Source of the DNA: Melanocharis versteri
Lineage: Eukaryota; Chordata; Aves; Passeriformes; Melanocharitidae
Direction of reading: 5' to 3'
Length of the DNA: 64,000 nucleotides
Assembly (NCBI GenBank): GCA_013397845.1
Contig: VZTG01008967.1
Coordinates: forward strand, 1,780,220-1,844,219
Part shown: positions 61,442-64,000 of the stretch, piece after piece
Position numbering within the stretch: the stretch's first letter is position 1
Layout: every line of letters starts with the position of its first letter
Notes under the pieces: model-generated
Databases searched by the model: none
Told to the model about the DNA's origin: nothing
The model's input: only the letters and a program-made list of their open reading frames with translations
Program-made: the position numbers and the translations under genes

Positions 61442-63925
61442 GTTTTCAGAAGTTTGGTTTTACCATTTTGTCGAAGAAATCTAGAATTCTAAAACCTATT
61501 TCAGAGTTGTCAGCTCTTGTATTGCCAAGACTTTGAAGCTGATGACTCAATCAATTTTCCAATTGTCTGCTTGTCTCTGCCCGATATTTCCTAATAGAAG
61601 CCTCAATAGTCACGTAATTTAGACATAAAAATGGAATTTATAACTTTTCCATTTACTCTGTCTCTATGGCTGTCCACTGCCATTACTTTCTCTTAGCTTA
61701 ATAACTGCAGTGAGAGTAAAAAATAGTCTTATTGTCTGCTCTCCTAATGTGCAGCAACTTGTCAAATGGCAGGGACTTGCAACTGTATGTATATCAACTG
61801 TTTCGGAGCTTTCTATTATCCTCACCCTATTTTACATTTTCTTTTTAAATTGGCCATAAATTCAGACAAAAATTCTTAAGCTTTCTATTTACCCATGAGT
61901 GTGCACATTCAGTTTAGTTTAAAATGCCTTAACCCAGTTTTAACTGTTGCTGAATCCTACTGGTAGTGACCCAAACAGTTTTATTTTTCTATAGTTAATT
62001 TTCTCCTGCTGTTATTCTGTATGGATTGTATTTATTGTGTGCTTTTGGTATTCTTGGTAGATTTCTAGAGCAGGTTGCTCTTTCACTGAAATCACAACAA
62101 TGGGTTTGTGATAGTGGAAATTGCCAGTGATGGCTTGTGGATTACAGTAAGCAGTGCTGGTAGAAGCAGATGGACATTTGAGAAAAAAAGTTCCTTAATT
62201 ACTTTTTAAAGTTAAGAAAGGATTAAAATTTTGGAAGATGTGCAAGAAACAGGACTTTTCTCTAAACAGCTTCTTTTAAAAAGTTCATGAGAGTGCTGAT
62301 TTCTCTAAGAGTAAAAGCTATTTTTCCTGCCTTAAATATTGGACATTATGTTTCAAACATCTGAAAAGTCCTTAAAATTCTGAAAAAAGCTACCTGAAAA
62401 TTTGCTATCAAATGTGAGATCACTTATGAAGCAGTTTAGCCAATATTTTCTTTGTGTCTTTGCACTTGTTGAGCTTATTTCAAAGTATTCAAAGATGGCA
62501 TGAGCCAAATTGTAAACTTCTAATAACTCACAGTTTTGCAAATGAGTGTGTTGTTATGAATTTTATAATTACGTAGTTATGTAATAATCTCTTTTTTTTT
62601 TACAAAAAAATTATAGGCATTTTGATGTAGACTGGATCTTAAAATACAAGGTCTAATTTAGAGGGGGAACAAAAGAGAAAACTCACATTAAAAAAGCCCC
62701 TTATTTTTCTAAAGCTTGCTTTGAGAGTATTAAAAGACTGAAGTCGTCAGTAGTAGGGATGTAAATGTAGTAGGGAGAAAACTTTGAATACATTAGCAGA
62801 TTCAACGGAGAACTCTATTCAGCTGAATCACAGAAATGCCTCCTTATTTCTTGTATCTTAACCTATCTGGAAATCACTCAGAATGCAGAAGTAACACTAT
62901 ACTAAGTTCCTCTACACAGGTGTTGTGATAAGCCACTTTCCTGGCAGTTTAAACCTACTGAATTTGGGTGGCTGCCTTTACTGTGGGTGTGGGGGCCTTT
63001 GGAAATAAAATCCTTGGAATAAATACAGCTAGTAAAATTACCAACCATGTCTGTTATTGATTAAGAAAAGGTTTTGCAATCATTTAGACTAGCAAGCTTG
63101 GCCCAGATTGTAAATGTAGAGGTTCCATGGATGAAAGGAGGAGTAAGTGACAACAAATCGTAACTGCATGTCTGCTTTTCATTGGCAACACAAAATCTTC
63201 TGCAGACAACAAAAATGCTGGGGCTTCATGATGTGCTTTACGTTGCCGTTCTCCCTCTGCCCATCAAACACAGGAACACAGGGACATGCAGCACATTGTG
63301 CAGGAGTCAAGGAGATTGGCTGTTTCTTTTGGCTAAAACTCTGTGGTACAGAGGCCCCTTGCCAAGCAAACTGAAACAGGGCACATGCCAGTCATGCCCC
63401 TGTCCTTAAAGGACCATCTTACTCAAAATAACAAAAAAAATTCCAGTCTCCCATAAACTAGGCTCAGAAGGGGTGCTTCTTTGCAACTTAAAAAGAAGCA
63501 AGAAATATAGAAGGCCCCAAGCCACCAAGACTTTGTAAAAAGCGTAACTAAAGGTAATGAGAAAACGAGAATTAGCTTTTATGTACCGTCTAAAAAAATG
63601 ACTAGTCAACATATGAAGCACCGTTAAAAATCCAGCAAAGTACTATTTTCCAAGAACAATAAAAAATGACCAAAACCTTTCAATTATAGTTACTTAAATG
63701 AAATTTCAAAATGAAAGTCAGGGAAAAGTGAAGATGTGTAGCTTTGCTTTTGGTTTAGCTCTGTTGCACAAAAGGCAGCAGATTTCCTGGGGCTTTTACT
63801 TTCAGAAGAGGGATGTGCAATGCAAACAAATTTCAGGGCCCTGCAGGAAATTTCATGAGTTGTTTGTCCAAACATCAGACTGGAGCAAATCGGAGGAACG
63901 TGCATTATCCTTGGGGTGACCTAGT

Positions 63926-63952
63926 ATTTTAAAATGCTGAGCATTTTAAAAT
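63926..63952. repeat. 27-bp near-perfect palindrome
   Basis: Arms attttaaaatgct and agcattttaaaat are exact reverse complements, separated by a single G. Confidence 0.95.
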
Positions 63953-64000
63953 GTTTCATTTTATAACAGAAGGTCCCTGTCTGTTTATTTGGATAGTTAG

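Larger units (their letters stand above)
60903..64000. other. CLNK upstream intron or 5' flank
   Basis: AT-rich and without recognised exons. No CpG island or TATA-anchored promoter is obvious. Contains an imperfect AC repeat at about 61.4 kb and a palindrome at 63.93 kb. Short ORFs here show no family features. Confidence 0.5.

Overview
The window reads as vertebrate, almost certainly bird, nuclear DNA. It has spliced genes with large introns, CR1-type LINE fragments in both orientations, one LTR that matches my memory of avian endogenous-retrovirus solo LTRs, and AT-rich non-coding sequence throughout. No bacterial, viral or organelle gene organisation is present. A single N at base 71 marks a draft-assembly gap.

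Two protein-coding genes are recognisable. ZNF518B lies on the + strand near the left edge. Its whole coding sequence is in one exon (about 1988-5224), preceded by a 5'UTR segment with several upstream ORFs and followed by a long 3'UTR. CLNK (cytokine-dependent hematopoietic cell linker, also MIST) lies on the - strand and fills almost all the rest. Its start codon is near 60.86-60.89 kb, its stop codon is at 8951-8953, and its poly(A) signal is near 8.59 kb. I put CLNK together from splice sites, reading phase and remembered similarity to human CLNK. About 17 coding pieces are proposed, many only 11-40 nt long, so none but the largest appears as a long open reading frame. The C-terminal SH2 domain (three exons, 8951-14387), the acidic tyrosine exon (31.7 kb), the proline-rich exons (25.4-27.0 kb) and the N-terminal exons (34.1-38.9 and 60.9 kb) are the firm anchors. 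Exons at 17.4 kb and 32.2 kb, and the tiny ones at 19.5 and 22.4 kb, are less certain.

The two genes are tail to tail: the ZNF518B 3'UTR runs right and the CLNK 3'UTR runs left into the same 8.1-8.6 kb interval, which also holds a 56-bp tandem duplication. From memory, human ZNF518B and CLNK are neighbours on 4p16 but on the same strand. If so, one gene has been flipped relative to the other, or the draft assembly is wrong here.

Layout: 1-530 CR1 and assembly gap; 531-1785 non-coding upstream of ZNF518B; 1786-8.1 kb ZNF518B exon; 8.57-60.9 kb CLNK, with introns holding CR1 fragments, a solo LTR at about 43.1-43.57 kb and simple repeats; 60.9-64 kb 5' flank or first intron of CLNK. ZNF518B acts in the nucleus with repressive histone methyltransferases, and CLNK is a cytoplasmic immunoreceptor-signalling adaptor. 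They share a neighbourhood but no pathway that I know of. I found no undescribed gene system.
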